Source: Nocardiopsis kunsanensis DSM 44524 (GTDB taxonomy: Bacteria; Actinomycetota; Actinomycetes; Streptosporangiales; Streptosporangiaceae). From it: 64,000 nucleotides of DNA. A program made the position numbers and the translations under genes. The DNA is taken from NCBI RefSeq assembly GCF_000340965.1, contig NZ_ANAY01000006.1, forward strand, positions 124,001 through 188,000. Direction: 5' to 3'. The notes under the pieces were generated by a model, which did no database searches, was not told the DNA's origin, and was given only the letters and a program-made list of their open reading frames with translations. This document shows, piece by piece, positions 46,811 to 56,925 of the stretch. Numbering within the stretch: the stretch's first letter is position 1; each line of letters begins with the position of its first letter.

Positions 46811-47620
46811 TCAGCTGCTGAGCGACTGGTACAGGTCCGGGCGGCGGTCGTCCAGGTAGGACGGCTCCGCCGAGGGGGCGCGGGCCGCCCCTGCGTCCAG
46901 GTCGGCGACCAGCAACGCCTCCTGCCTCCCGGCACGCAGGAGTTCGGCGCCGTCGGGTCCTGCGAGGGTGCTCAGGCCGACGTAGTCGAGGCCGGACTCG
47001 GCGTCGCACCGGTTCACGTAGGCCAGATGGATCCGGTTCTCCATGGCGCGGGCAGGGACCAGCACGCTCGCCACGGCGGTGTCGGGCGCCATGAGCGCGG
47101 TGGGCACGACGAGCAGTTCGGTCCCGGCCAGGGCATGGGCGCGCACGGTCTCGGGGAACTCCACGTCGTAACAGATCAGGAGACCGATGCGGTGGCCGTG
47201 CAGGTCGGTCTGGACGACCAGGTCCTCACCGGGCACGAAGGCGCCGTGGTCGAGGTCGCCGAACAGGTGGGTCTTGCGGTAGGTGGCCAGGGCCGTGCCG
47301 TGGGTGCCGACGAGTTGGACGCTGTTGTACACGCGCTCCCCGTCGCGTTCGGGGAAACCGTGCACGATCGCCACCCCGGCGCGGGCGGCGATGCCGGCCA
47401 CCGCCCTGCTCAGGGGCCCGTCGGCGGGTTCGGCCCTGTCGGCGATCGCGTCGGGGGCGAGCGCGTAGCCGGTCATGGACATCTCGGGTGTGATCAGCAG
47501 GTGGGCCCCGGAGGCGGCCGCGGAGCGGGCCCGCTCGGCGAGCCGTTCCAGGGCGGCGTCCGTGTCACCGCTGGGCCCGGTGCCCTGGTCCAGGGCAACA
47601 CGCAGTGCCGGTCGTGTCAT
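46811..47620 (-). CDS. davA: Carbon-nitrogen hydrolase, 5-aminovaleramidase (DavA)-like
   Basis: 269 residues with the nitrilase-superfamily triad Glu46 (LLITPEMSMTGY), Lys116 (ATYRKTHLFGDLD) and Cys150 (GLLICYDVEFPE). Overall it resembles Pseudomonas DavA, which hydrolyses 5-aminovaleramide to 5-aminovalerate. It sits directly upstream of the davB-like gene in the same transcript, so it should hydrolyse the amide made by that enzyme (4-guanidinobutyramide if the substrate is arginine). davT and davD homologues for the next steps are not in the window. Confidence 0.82.
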   Translation of the reverse strand: MTRPALRVALDQGTGPSGDTDAALERLAERARSAAASGAHLLITPEMSMTGYALAPDAIADRAEPADGPLSRAVAGIAARAGVAIVHGFPERDGERVYNSVQLVGTHGTALATYRKTHLFGDLDHGAFVPGEDLVVQTDLHGHRIGLLICYDVEFPETVRAHALAGTELLVVPTALMAPDTAVASVLVPARAMENRIHLAYVNRCDAESGLDYVGLSTLAGPDGAELLRAGRQEALLVADLDAGAARAPSAEPSYLDDRRPDLYQSLSS

Positions 47621-47771
47621 TGGGTTCCACCCCCGTCCACACGTCGGCGTCGGTAACTGCGCCCACTCTAGGCGTAGGAACGCGCGTGGATCGTGTGTCG
47701 CGCAAGCACTTCGATGCGTAGTTCCCCCCTGCTCTGTATTTTCGTTGCGCGATAGAGGCGCAGAACGCACG
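47621..47771 (-). promoter_or_regulatory. davA upstream region with distant inverted octamers
   Basis: TCGCGCAA (47698-47705) and TTGCGCGA (47745-47752) form a perfect inverted pair 47 bases apart centre to centre, in a region otherwise less GC-rich. Lrp/AsnC proteins often bind several spaced sites and bend DNA, so the neighbouring regulator at 43768 is a candidate. No clear -35/-10 pair was identified. Confidence 0.45.
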
Positions 47772-47806
47772 AGGTCCCGTGTTCCGACTCGTGGAACACG
47801 GGACCT
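47772..47806 (-). terminator. Terminator after the amino-acid permease
   Basis: Perfect 14-bp stem AGGTCCCGTGTTCC/GGAACACGGGACCT with a 7-base loop. It separates the permease transcript from davA-davB. Confidence 0.88.
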
Positions 47807-47831
47807 GCGGTACTGATTCCGGGGAGGAGGC

Positions 47832-49289
47832 TCAGGCGCGGACCTCGGCGGCGGCGTCGTCCTCCAGGGCCGAGCGGCGCATGCCGTAGGCGAAGTAGAC
47901 GACCAGGCCGAGCAGGAGCCAGGCGCCGAAAGCCACCCACACGCTCATGGACATGCTCACGACCAGGAACACGCACGCGAACACGCCCAGCAGCGGGGTG
48001 ACCGGGGCGCCGGGCACGCGGAAGGCGCGCGGCAGGTCCGGGCGGGTACGGCGCAGCACGAGCACGGCCACGTTGACCAGTGCGAAGGCGAACAGGGTCC
48101 CGATCGAGGTGGCGTCGGCGAGCGGGCCCAGCGGGACGAACGCGGCCAGGACGGCGACGAACACCGAGGTGATCAGGGTGTTGGCACGGGGTGTGCCCTT
48201 GGCGTCGAGCTTGGCGAAGAGGGCGGGGATGAGCCCGTCACGCGACATCGCGTACAGGATCCGGGTCTGGCTGTAGAGGACGACCAGGACGACACTGGCC
48301 AGGGCCAGGACGGCTCCCCCGGCGAAGACGACCGCCCACACGGGGGTGCCGGTGACCGCGGTCAGGATGCCGGCCAGGGTGGTCTCACCGTCGGAGAACC
48401 GGCCCCAGTTCATGGCGCCGACGGCGGCGAACGCGACGAGGCAGTACAGGGCGGTGACCAGGACCAGTGAGAACATGATGGCGCGGGGCAGGTCGCGCTG
48501 CGGGTTCTTGGCCTCCTCGCTGGCCGTGGAGACCGAGTCGAACCCGATGTAGGAGAAGAACAGGGTGGCGCCGGCGGCGCTGACCCCGGCCATCCCCATG
48601 GGCATGAACGGGGCGAAGTTGCCCTCCCGCACGGCGGTCACCGAGATCCCGACGAACATGACCAGGATCGCGACCTTGATCAGGACCATGACGGCGTTGG
48701 CGCGGGTGCTCTCCCGCACCCCGGCCAGCAGGGCGAACATCGCCAGCAGCACCACGACGGCGGCCGGCACGTTGATGAGGCCGCCCTCCATCGGCCCGAA
48801 CAGGAACTCCTGGGGCAGGGTCATGCCCGTGGTCAGGTGCAGGAACTCGTTGATGTACTGCCCCCACCCGACACCGATGGCGGCGACGGAGACCCCGTAG
48901 GTGAGCATCAGGCACCAGCCGCACACCCAGGCCATGAACTCGCCCATGGTGGCGTAGCTGTAGGAGTAGGCCGATCCGGAAGCGGGGATCATGCCGGCCA
49001 TCTCGGCGTAGGCGAGCGCGGAGAAGAGCGCGGTGAGGCCGGCCAGCACGAAGGACAGGACGACCGCCGGCCCGGCGACCGGCACCGCCTCGCCCAGGAC
49101 CACGAAGATGCCGGTGCCCAGGGTGGCGCCGATACCGATCATGGACAGGTGCCAGAAGCCGAGGTGTCGTCGTAGGCCGCTCGCTTCGGGCCCGCTGGCC
49201 TCGGCCACGAGCTTCTCGACGGGCTTGCGGCGCACGAGACGTTCCCTGAGCGCAGGGGTGGCGCGCTCAGGGGCCTTCTGGTCGACCAC
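47832..49289 (-). CDS. APC-superfamily amino-acid permease (CAT type)
   Basis: 485 residues with about 12-13 membrane segments. The N terminus has LGFWHLSMIGIGATLGTGIFVVLG and later TLFFSYIGFDSVSTASEEAKNPQRDLPRAI (two overlapping blocks), the signature of cationic amino-acid transporter-like APC permeases. I chose GTG 49289, 6 bases after GAGGAGA; longer frames lack such a site. The CAT type often carries basic amino acids, which suits the adjacent lysine/arginine-type monooxygenase, though the genes are in separate transcripts. Confidence 0.88.
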   Translation of the reverse strand: MVDQKAPERATPALRERLVRRKPVEKLVAEASGPEASGLRRHLGFWHLSMIGIGATLGTGIFVVLGEAVPVAGPAVVLSFVLAGLTALFSALAYAEMAGMIPASGSAYSYSYATMGEFMAWVCGWCLMLTYGVSVAAIGVGWGQYINEFLHLTTGMTLPQEFLFGPMEGGLINVPAAVVVLLAMFALLAGVRESTRANAVMVLIKVAILVMFVGISVTAVREGNFAPFMPMGMAGVSAAGATLFFSYIGFDSVSTASEEAKNPQRDLPRAIMFSLVLVTALYCLVAFAAVGAMNWGRFSDGETTLAGILTAVTGTPVWAVVFAGGAVLALASVVLVVLYSQTRILYAMSRDGLIPALFAKLDAKGTPRANTLITSVFVAVLAAFVPLGPLADATSIGTLFAFALVNVAVLVLRRTRPDLPRAFRVPGAPVTPLLGVFACVFLVVSMSMSVWVAFGAWLLLGLVVYFAYGMRRSALEDDAAAEVRA

Positions 49290-49629
49290 GGGGTTCTCCT
49301 CGGCGTTGTGACTTGTGGGCACACGTGTCCCGCCTTGTGAGCGGACGTCAGGGGGGAGGCAGGCCATTCCTCCGTCGAAGACCGCCGGTGTGCCCTTGAC
49401 AACATTAATGGTGGATATGTGCAGCGGGCACCATGTTTCTTTGCATCTGCGTACTTTGAGCGCCGCGATCATGCGCAGAGACGCAAGAGAAGGGCTCCTG
49501 AAGTGACCGGAATCTCCCGCAGTGAGGGATATCATGGCACCGCCGGCCTCGTGCCGTGCCCCCGTGAACAACGACGGCCGCCCCGGTGCGTCCCGGGGCG
49601 GCCGTCGTTGTGAAGGTTGCGTGGAGGGG
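49290..49629. promoter_or_regulatory. Permease leader and ispG terminator region
   Basis: 340 bases. On the permease side TTGCATCTGCG (49441-49451) faces TGCGCAGAGACGCAA (49472-49486), an imperfect inverted pair in an A/T-richer patch. On the ispG side a very strong hairpin (arms ACAACGACGGCCGCCCCGG and its complement, 49568-49611) terminates ispG. No gene is supported between them. Confidence 0.5.
49568..49611 (-). terminator. Terminator after ispG
   Basis: Inverted repeat with arms ACAACGACGGCCGCCCCGG and CCCGGGGCGGCCGTCGTTGT just past the ispG stop. Confidence 0.88.
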
Positions 49630-50784
49630 TCAGCCGACGGCGACCGAGGGCTCGCCGTCACCGACGTCCTCGCCCATCTCCTCGGCGATACGCATGGCCT
49701 CCTCGATCAGGGTCTCCACGATCTGCTCCTCGGGCACGGTCTTGATGACCTCGCCCTTGACGAAGATCTGGCCCTTGCCGTTGCCCGAGGCCACACCGAG
49801 GTCGGCGTCGCGGGCCTCGCCCGGACCGTTGACCACACACCCCATGACGGCCACGCGCAAGGGCACGTCCATGCCCTCCAGACCCGCGGTGACCTCGTCG
49901 GCGAGCTTGTACACGTCCACCTGGGCACGGCCGCAGCTCGGGCAGGAGACGATCTCCAGGCCGCGCTCGCGCAGACCCAGCGACTCCAGGATCTGCGCAC
50001 CGACCTTGACCTCCTCGGCCGGCGGAGAGGACAGGGACACGCGGATGGTGTCGCCGATGCCCTCCGAGAGCAGCGCACCGAAGGCCACCGAGGACTTGAT
50101 GGTGCCCTGGAAGGCCGGACCGGCCTCGGTCACACCCAGGTGCAGCGGGTAGTCGCACTTCTCGGCCAGCAGCCGGTAGGCGTTGACCATCACGACCGGG
50201 TCGTTGTGCTTGACGGAGATCTTGATGTCGCGGAAACCGTGCTCCTCGAACAGCGAGCACTCCCACAGCGCCGACTCGGCCAGCGCCTCGGGGGTGGCCT
50301 TGCCGTGCTTCTCCAGCAGGCGCTTGTCCAGCGAACCGGCGTTCACACCGATCCGGATCGGCACACCGGCCTCGGAAGCGGCCTTGGCGATCTCGGCGAC
50401 CTTGTCGTCGAACTTCTTGATGTTTCCCGGGTTCACCCGGACCGCGGCGCAGCCGGCCTCGATCGCGGCGAACACGTACTTGGGCTGGAAATGGATGTCG
50501 GCGATCACCGGGATCTGCGACTTCCTCGCGATGATCGGCAGCGCCTCGGCGTCCTCGTTGGTGGGCACCGCCACGCGCACGATCTGGCAGCCCGAAGCGG
50601 TCAGCTCGGCGATCTGCTGCAGGGTGGCGTTGATGTCGGAGGTCTTGGTGGTGGTCATCGACTGCACGGACACCGGGGCGTCCCCGCCGACGGGGACGTT
50701 CCCGACCATGATCTGCCGCGTCTTGCGCCGGGGCGCCAGCGGGCGCGGCGGGGTTGCGGGAATGCCGAGATCGATGGTCGTCAC
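49630..50784 (-). CDS. ispG: 4-hydroxy-3-methylbut-2-enyl diphosphate synthase
   Basis: 384 residues, the normal length for short bacterial IspG. It has [27 protein letters not shown], and the [4Fe-4S] ligands in [11 protein letters not shown] and [19 protein letters not shown]. It performs the penultimate MEP-pathway step (MEcPP to HMBPP). The GTG at 50784 follows GAGGTGA by 7 bases. It lies downstream of dxr and rseP, the usual actinomycete order. Confidence 0.96.
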   Translation of the reverse strand: MTTIDLGIPATPPRPLAPRRKTRQIMVGNVPVGGDAPVSVQSMTTTKTSDINATLQQIAELTASGCQIVRVAVPTNEDAEALPIIARKSQIPVIADIHFQPKYVFAAIEAGCAAVRVNPGNIKKFDDKVAEIAKAASEAGVPIRIGVNAGSLDKRLLEKHGKATPEALAESALWECSLFEEHGFRDIKISVKHNDPVVMVNAYRLLAEKCDYPLHLGVTEAGPAFQGTIKSSVAFGALLSEGIGDTIRVSLSSPPAEEVKVGAQILESLGLRERGLEIVSCPSCGRAQVDVYKLADEVTAGLEGMDVPLRVAVMGCVVNGPGEARDADLGVASGNGKGQIFVKGEVIKTVPEEQIVETLIEEAMRIAEEMGEDVGDGEPSVAVG

Positions 50785-51013
50785 GCTTGATTCACCTCGT
50801 CTGCCGCCGGAGGGAGGGCGGCCCATGGATTCGTCCGTTGCGTCAGAGGGCGCCCGGCTGTGCTCGCGGCGCCGCGACCGGGACCTCAGCCGCGTCCGAC
50901 CCGTGCTCGGTGGCCGCACCATTGACGTTCCCGGAACGCGACCTCAAGGTTACCTGCTTCCGGCAGACCACCGGCCAAGGAGAGCAGATCCACACCAGGG
51001 ACCGAGACGCAGG

Positions 51014-52375
51014 TCACCCGAAGATCCGGACGGGGTTGACGAGGTCGGCCACGAGCAGGATCACACTGAAGACCAGGAAGCATGCCACGACCACATAGGC
51101 CACAGGTGTCAGCATGGCCACGTCGACCGGTCCCGGGTCGGGTTTCCTGAGCAGCTTGGCGACCTTGCGTTTGATCGACTCCCAGATCGCCCCGGCCATG
51201 TGTCCGCCGTCCAGAGGCAGGATCGGCAGCAGGTTGAAGGCGAACAGGAACAGGTTCACCCCCGCCAGGATCTGCAGCATGATCGCGGCGGTGTCGGCCA
51301 CCGGGAGGCCCTGCGACATGATCTCGCCGCCGATGCGGGAGATCCCGACGATGCCGACCGGGGAGTCCTCGGTGCGCTGCTCCCCGAGGAAAGCCGCACC
51401 GAAGACGTCGGGGACCTTGCCGGGCAGGGCCACCAGTGCCTCGCCGACGGCCACGAGCATGGTGCCCATCTCCCCGGCCGATTCGACCGGTCCCAGGCGG
51501 GCGCGCTCCTGGTCGAAGACGATCCCGAAGAAGCCCACCGTCTCGGTCCGGGGGACCCTGCGACCGTTCTCGTCGTAGACGTACTCGCCGTCGGCGTCGG
51601 TCTCGTACAGGAATTCGCCGTTGCCGTCGCGCGCGGGCAGCTCGTTCTCGACGATGTCGACGTCGGTCCGGAAGGTCTCACCGTCGCGCTCGAGTTCGAA
51701 GACGGTGCTGCCCAGGGAGTCGCGGATCTTCTGGTTGGCGTCGTTCCAGTGGGGGGTGGCCTCGCCGTCGATGGAGACGATGCGGTCACCGGGCAGGATC
51801 CCGGCCTCGGCTGCGGGCGTGGGCTGGGCACCGGGGTCGTCGCAGCTCTCGATCTGCGTGTCGGCGGGGGCCATGCATTCGCTGACCTCGCCGACGGTGG
51901 TGGTCTCCTTGGGGACACCGATACCCATGAAGAGCACACCGAGCAGGACCGCGGCCAGGATCACGTTCATACCGGGCCCGGCGAACATGACGATGAGGCG
52001 CTTCCAGGGGGCGCGCTGGTAGAACTGCCGGTCCTGGTCCTCGGGGGCGAGCTCGACGTAGGAGGCCTCACGCGCGTCCTCGGCCATCGCCCGCCACCGG
52101 GAGATCTTCCGGCTGCTGTCGTCGGCGGTGCGCTCACTCGGCGGGATCATGCCGACCATGCGCACGAAACCGCCGAGCGGCACCGCCTTGATGCCGTACT
52201 CGGTACCCCCTCGGCGGAACGACCACAGGGTCTTGCCGAAGCCGACCATGTACTCGGTGCACTTGATGCCGAACATCTTGGCCGTGGAGAGGTGGCCGAG
52301 CTCGTGCCAGGCGATCGAGAACAACAGTCCGAGGACGAACAGAAGGATCCCGATCACGGTCAGCAGAACGACCAT
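51014..52375 (-). CDS. rseP: RseP/site-2-protease family intramembrane metallopeptidase
   Basis: 453 residues. HELGH (His24-Glu25-x2-His28) lies in the first membrane segment, a PDZ domain is central (about 190-290, AEAGILPGDRIVSIDGEATPHW), and LLPILPLDGGHMAGA supplies the third zinc ligand near the C terminus. Family members cut anti-sigma factors and signal-peptide remnants within the membrane. GAGGAGAGG precedes the ATG. It lies 67 bases after dxr. Confidence 0.94.
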   Translation of the reverse strand: MVVLLTVIGILLFVLGLLFSIAWHELGHLSTAKMFGIKCTEYMVGFGKTLWSFRRGGTEYGIKAVPLGGFVRMVGMIPPSERTADDSSRKISRWRAMAEDAREASYVELAPEDQDRQFYQRAPWKRLIVMFAGPGMNVILAAVLLGVLFMGIGVPKETTTVGEVSECMAPADTQIESCDDPGAQPTPAAEAGILPGDRIVSIDGEATPHWNDANQKIRDSLGSTVFELERDGETFRTDVDIVENELPARDGNGEFLYETDADGEYVYDENGRRVPRTETVGFFGIVFDQERARLGPVESAGEMGTMLVAVGEALVALPGKVPDVFGAAFLGEQRTEDSPVGIVGISRIGGEIMSQGLPVADTAAIMLQILAGVNLFLFAFNLLPILPLDGGHMAGAIWESIKRKVAKLLRKPDPGPVDVAMLTPVAYVVVACFLVFSVILLVADLVNPVRIFG

Positions 52376-52442
52376 GCACCTCTCCTCAAGCCGAAGTCAG
52401 CTCCTCGGCGCCACCGGGGCCCGCATGAAGGGGCCTGAGGCG

Positions 52443-53687
52443 TCAGGGGCGGCTCGTCAACAATTCTCGTGCCCGCGCGCGAGCCCAGGTGTCAGCGGCG
52501 TAGACCTCGTCCAGGGTCAAGGCCTTGTCGGAGGGCCCGGCCCCGGGGCGGTCGGTCCGCTGATGTTCAGAGACTACCTGGGCGACGGTGTCCATGATCG
52601 AAGTGAACGAGAGCTTTCCCCCGAGGAAGGCATCGACGGCCTCTTCGTTCGCCGCGTTGTAGACGGCCGGGGCGGTGCCTCCGGCGCGTCCGACCTGCGC
52701 GGCCAGGCGTACGGCGGGGAAGGCTTCGTGGTCGAGGGGCTCGAAGGTCCAGTTCTGGGCACGGGTCCAGTCGAGGGAGGCCCCGGCCCCGGGGACGCGG
52801 TCGGGGGAGCCCAGTCCCCAGGCGATCGGGACGGTCATACTGGGCGGGCTGGCCTTGGCGAGGGTGGAGCCGTCCACGTACTCGACCATGGAGTGCACGA
52901 TCGACTGCGGGTGGACGACCACCTCGATGTCGTCGAAGGGCACGTCGAAGAGCAGGTTGGCCTCGATGACCTCCAGCCCCTTGTTGACGAGGGTGGCGGA
53001 GTTGATGGTGATGACCGGGCCCATGCTCCAGGTGGGGTGGTCCAGGGCCTGCTCGGGGGTGACGCCGGCCAGTTCGGCGCGGGTGCGGCCGCGGAAGGGG
53101 CCGCCGCTGGCGGTGACGACGAGTCGGCTCACCTCCTCGCGGCGGGCGCGGACCAGGCCGTGGGCGGGACTGGCGAGCGCGTCGTCGGGCAGGTACGGGA
53201 AACACTGGGCGAGAGCGAAGTGCTCGGAATCCACCGGGACGATCTGGCCGGGCTCGGCGAGCTCGCGCACGAGCGGCCCGCCGATGATGAGGGACTCCTT
53301 GTTGGCCAGGGCCAGGCGGCGTCCGGAACGCAGCGCGGCGAGTGTGGATTCCAGCCCGAGGGCGCCGGTGATGCCGTTGAGGACGACGTCGCACTCGGTC
53401 CCGGCGAGTTCAGCGACCCCTTCGGCGCCGGCCAGGACGGTGGCGTGTGACCCGTGTGCGGCGAGTGCGCGGGTGAGTTCCTGCGCGCGGGAGGGGTCGG
53501 CGACGGCGACCCGGTCGACCCCGAACTCGGCGGCCTGCTCGGCGAGCAGACTGAGACGGCCGCCCCCGGCCGCGAGCCCGACCGCGCGGAAACGGTCGGG
53601 GTTGTTCCGGACGATGTCGAGGGCCTGGGTACCGATGGAACCGGTGGAGCCGAGGACGACTGCTGTTCGCTGCTGTTCTTCTCGCAC
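52443..53687 (-). CDS. dxr: 1-deoxy-D-xylulose 5-phosphate reductoisomerase
   Basis: 414 residues. The NADPH site is [40 protein letters not shown] and [19 protein letters not shown] are catalytic-domain hallmarks, with [16 protein letters not shown]. It is the first committed MEP-pathway enzyme. The start is GTG 53687 directly after GGAGCC. It begins the dxr-rseP-ispG run. Confidence 0.96.
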   Translation of the reverse strand: MREEQQRTAVVLGSTGSIGTQALDIVRNNPDRFRAVGLAAGGGRLSLLAEQAAEFGVDRVAVADPSRAQELTRALAAHGSHATVLAGAEGVAELAGTECDVVLNGITGALGLESTLAALRSGRRLALANKESLIIGGPLVRELAEPGQIVPVDSEHFALAQCFPYLPDDALASPAHGLVRARREEVSRLVVTASGGPFRGRTRAELAGVTPEQALDHPTWSMGPVITINSATLVNKGLEVIEANLLFDVPFDDIEVVVHPQSIVHSMVEYVDGSTLAKASPPSMTVPIAWGLGSPDRVPGAGASLDWTRAQNWTFEPLDHEAFPAVRLAAQVGRAGGTAPAVYNAANEEAVDAFLGGKLSFTSIMDTVAQVVSEHQRTDRPGAGPSDKALTLDEVYAADTWARARARELLTSRP

Positions 53688-53810
53688 GGCTCCAATTGTG
53701 GAGCACGGGCCGCACCCCTCGTCCGCGGCCACCGCCCTTCCCCTGCCTCGGGTGGAGGAGGGGACGCAGGAAACCGTGGCCGGGGTCTTTACAGGACCTG
53801 AGACCTGACT

Positions 53811-53833
53811 TAACTTTACTCTCCAGTAAGTTA
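53811..53833 (+). promoter_or_regulatory. TetR-type palindrome upstream of the secreted hydrolase
   Basis: TAACTTTACT-CTCC-AGTAAGTTA is an inverted repeat (one inserted T) in an A/T-rich patch about 110 bases before ATG 53944. TTACT-N4-AGTAA half-sites are typical of TetR-family operators; no tetR gene is adjacent. Confidence 0.5.
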
Positions 53834-53943
53834 CCGCACAGTTGGCCATGGCGTGTGCCACACGTCCGGACGCTCCCCCGCGCCCGGCGGCCGTGCTGCC
53901 CCCTGCCCCTGCCGCCTCACCTCCCTGTGATCCGAGGTTCCCC

Positions 53944-55554
53944 ATGCCCAGATTGCGCCTGCACCGGTCCGTCGCCGCGGGCACGGCCGCAGTGCTCGCC
54001 GGTGCCCTGCTCTCCCCCGCCCCCGCCTCTGCCTCGGTCGGCTCGCAGATCAGCTACGAGACGATCACCAGCCACGACGGCACCGAACTGGCCGCCAAGG
54101 TCATCACCCCCACAGGCACCGAAGGCCCCCACCCGCTGCTGGTACTGCCCTCGGCCTGGGGCACCCCGCACCTGCTCTACGTCGGTGCGGGCAAGCGCCT
54201 GGCCGAGGAGTCGGGCTACCAGGTCGTCTCCTACACCTCCCGTGGCTTCTGGGACTCGGGGGGCAGCATCGAGGTCGCCGGCCCCGAGGACCGCGCCGAC
54301 GCCAGTTCGGTCATCGGCTGGGCCCTGGACAACACCGACGCCGACCCCGACCGCATCGGCATGGCCGGGATCTCCTACGGGGGCGGCATCAGCTTGCTGA
54401 CCGCGGCCGAGGACGACCGGATCGACGCGGTGGCCTCCATGAGCGGTTGGGCCGACCTGGCCCCGTCGCTGTACCCGAACGAGACCGTCGACCTGCAGAT
54501 GGTGGAGCTGCTGCTGTTGGCCGGCCACCTGACCGGGCAGCCGGGCGAGACACTGACCGGGGTCGAGGAGGCCTACCGCGCCGGCGACATCGAACCCGCC
54601 CTGGAGATGGCGTCCGACCGCGGGGCCGCCGACAAGGTGGACCGGATCAACGCCAACGGGACCGCGGTGATGATGGCGCACGGCTGGAACGACGGCATGT
54701 TCCCGGTGAGCCACCTGACCGACTTCTACGCGGACCTGGACGTTCCCAAACGGTTCATGCTCGCGCCCGGCGACCACGCCACCCAGGAAGCCTTCGGCGC
54801 TGCGGGCCTGCCCAGCAAGGTCTGGGAGGACCTGGCCGACTGGATGGACCACCACCTCAAGGGCGAGGACAACGGCATCAACGAGCAGGACCCGCTGCAG
54901 ACCAAGCCCAACAACGGGCGCGGTGACTGGTCCGGCCACTCCGACTGGCCCTCGCTGACCGGGGAGTCGCAACAGTTCTTCCTCGAGAAGCCCAGGACCG
55001 ACTGGGCCCGCTGGCGGAGCAGCGGGGCGATGGGAGCGGAACCCGCCACCGGCTGGGACTACGGCTTCCGCACCGGCATCAGTACGACCGCGCACAGCGG
55101 CACGGTGATGCTCACCGGCGCCGTACAGCAGTTCTTCGACGTGCCCACGGGTGTACTGCTGCCGACGGTGGACCGCCACCGGGCAGCGGTGTGGAGCGGC
55201 CCCGAGTACCCGGACGGGGCGCGGGTGGCCGGTGCGCCGGAGGTGACCCTGACGCTCACCCCCACCGCCGAACAGCAGTCCGCCTTCGTCTACCTGTACG
55301 CGATCGACGAGCGTGGCACGGGTTCGCTCCTCTCGCACACGCCGGTGACACTGCGCGACGCCGAACCCGGCACCCCGGTGACCGTGGAGACGGAACTGGA
55401 GCCGGTGGTGTGGGACGTGCCGGCAGGACACCGGCTCGCGGTGGTCGTCGACAGCAAGGACGCCCGGTACACCTCCGAGAGCCGGCTCGGCGACCGCATC
55501 GAGATCACTTCCCCGGAAGCGGCACCGTCGCAGGTCACCGTGCCGTTCGCCTGA
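53944..55554 (+). CDS. Secreted CocE/NonD-family hydrolase (S15-like)
   Basis: 536 residues with a signal peptide (about 1-30, PAPASA-SV). The alpha/beta hydrolase core has GRGFW-type [13 protein letters not shown], the nucleophile elbow [10 protein letters not shown] (Ser144), and an [10 protein letters not shown] plus GDHATQ region for Asp/His. The C-terminal jelly-roll domain (about 360-536) matches X-prolyl dipeptidyl peptidase/cocaine esterase proteins. Substrate unknown: peptide or ester. GAGG lies 6 bases before ATG 53944. Confidence 0.88.
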   Translation: MPRLRLHRSVAAGTAAVLAGALLSPAPASASVGSQISYETITSHDGTELAAKVITPTGTEGPHPLLVLPSAWGTPHLLYVGAGKRLAEESGYQVVSYTSRGFWDSGGSIEVAGPEDRADASSVIGWALDNTDADPDRIGMAGISYGGGISLLTAAEDDRIDAVASMSGWADLAPSLYPNETVDLQMVELLLLAGHLTGQPGETLTGVEEAYRAGDIEPALEMASDRGAADKVDRINANGTAVMMAHGWNDGMFPVSHLTDFYADLDVPKRFMLAPGDHATQEAFGAAGLPSKVWEDLADWMDHHLKGEDNGINEQDPLQTKPNNGRGDWSGHSDWPSLTGESQQFFLEKPRTDWARWRSSGAMGAEPATGWDYGFRTGISTTAHSGTVMLTGAVQQFFDVPTGVLLPTVDRHRAAVWSGPEYPDGARVAGAPEVTLTLTPTAEQQSAFVYLYAIDERGTGSLLSHTPVTLRDAEPGTPVTVETELEPVVWDVPAGHRLAVVVDSKDARYTSESRLGDRIEITSPEAAPSQVTVPFA

Positions 55555-55560
55555 TCCCGT

Positions 55561-55592
55561 CCGGCGCCGGCGGGCTCCCCCGTCGGCGCCGG
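55561..55592 (+). terminator. Terminator after the CocE-like hydrolase
   Basis: Inverted repeat CCGGCGCCG / CGGCGCCGG just past the stop. Confidence 0.7.
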
Positions 55593-55689
55593 CCCCGGGG
55601 CAGGGGCCGACCCGCCGGTTTCCCGATTCCGGACCGACACAAACCCAAAGTAGCCTCATTGCTACACCTTGTGTGCAAGGATCGGATCC

Positions 55690-56736
55690 ATGACGTCGTC
55701 CACCACGTACACGATCCTCGCTCCCGTCTCCGCCGCCGCCCTCCTCGTGGCCGGGCTCGCTCTCACCGACCACCTGCCCGGGCCCGCCTCCGCAGAACAG
55801 GCCGCGCACACGAACCACACCCCCGGCCAGGGGGAGCCCCTCTCCCTCACCGAGAGCGTCGAGCACCGCACCGCCGCCACCGGAGCCGCGCAGGAACGTG
55901 CCGTCCTCGACTACTGGTCCCCCCAGCGCATGGCCGAGGCCACCCCCATCGCCGGGCTGGTCGGCGATGCCGTGGAGGGCACCGGGAACCTGCTCGCGCC
56001 CGACGACGACGTCGAGCTGCACAGCGCCCCGAACGCCGACAGCACCGGCGAACCCTGGACCGGCGGCGGGCTCGTCACCCGCACCACCGGCAAGGTCTTC
56101 CTGACCATGGACGGACGCGACTTCACCTGCTCGGCCTCGGTGGTGGACTCCGAGAACGCCAGCACACTGGTCACCGCCGGGCACTGCGCCAAGGACGGCA
56201 CCGGCGCGTGGGCGGAGAACTGGACCTTCGTGCCCGGCTACTCCGACGGCGAAGCACCCCACGGCCGCTACACCGCCCGCGACCTGCTCGTCACCCCGCA
56301 GTGGTCGGAGCAGGCCGACGACAGCTACGACTTCGCGATGGCCGTGGTCAACACCGACGGGGGCGAAACGGTGCAGGACCGCGTCGGCGCCCAGGACATC
56401 TCCTTCGACACCTGGAGCGAGGAGCAGACGCAGGCCGGGGTGCAGATCCACGCGTTCGGCTACCCTTCGGCCCCGCCCTTCGACGGCAGTGAACTGCACT
56501 ACTGCTCCGGGCCCACCACCCCCGACACCGGCGGCACCACCGCCAGCGGCATGGGATGCGGGATGACGCAGGGATCCAGCGGCGGTCCCTGGCTCACCGA
56601 CTTCGACGCCTCCACCGGGGAGGGCACCGTTTCCTCCGTGGTGAGCTTCAAGTACTCCGACGACCTCGACACCCAGTACGGCCCGCGCCTGAACTCGCAA
56701 GCACGACAGCTGTTCGACAACGCCCAGCAGCTCTGA
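55690..56736 (+). CDS. Secreted trypsin-like serine protease (V8/S1-type)
   Basis: 348 residues with a signal peptide (about 1-35) and a pro-like segment. The catalytic triad is His165 (VTAGHC), Asp214 (SYDFAMAVV) and Ser297 (QGSSGGPW). The arrangement is like extracellular glutamyl-endopeptidase/trypsin-like enzymes of actinomycetes. ATG 55690 is preceded by AAGGATCGG; a GTG at 55669 is possible but would add residues ahead of the signal peptide. Four Cys could form disulfides. Confidence 0.88.
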   Translation: MTSSTTYTILAPVSAAALLVAGLALTDHLPGPASAEQAAHTNHTPGQGEPLSLTESVEHRTAATGAAQERAVLDYWSPQRMAEATPIAGLVGDAVEGTGNLLAPDDDVELHSAPNADSTGEPWTGGGLVTRTTGKVFLTMDGRDFTCSASVVDSENASTLVTAGHCAKDGTGAWAENWTFVPGYSDGEAPHGRYTARDLLVTPQWSEQADDSYDFAMAVVNTDGGETVQDRVGAQDISFDTWSEEQTQAGVQIHAFGYPSAPPFDGSELHYCSGPTTPDTGGTTASGMGCGMTQGSSGGPWLTDFDASTGEGTVSSVVSFKYSDDLDTQYGPRLNSQARQLFDNAQQL

Positions 56737-56925
56737 GGCGGCCGCCCGGCCCGGACCGGGGGATGGCGCGCGGACGGCTGGGTAAACAGCAGTACAAGGG
56801 ATCCGGGCCGACCGGCTGACGAGTCCGGTGCCCTCGTCCACAGTGTGAGGGCGGGGGCTCCGTCGACGCCGCTCCCCCGCCGGCCCCCGGTCCGAGACGC
56901 CGATGGGAGCCCGGAGCGTGGTTCG

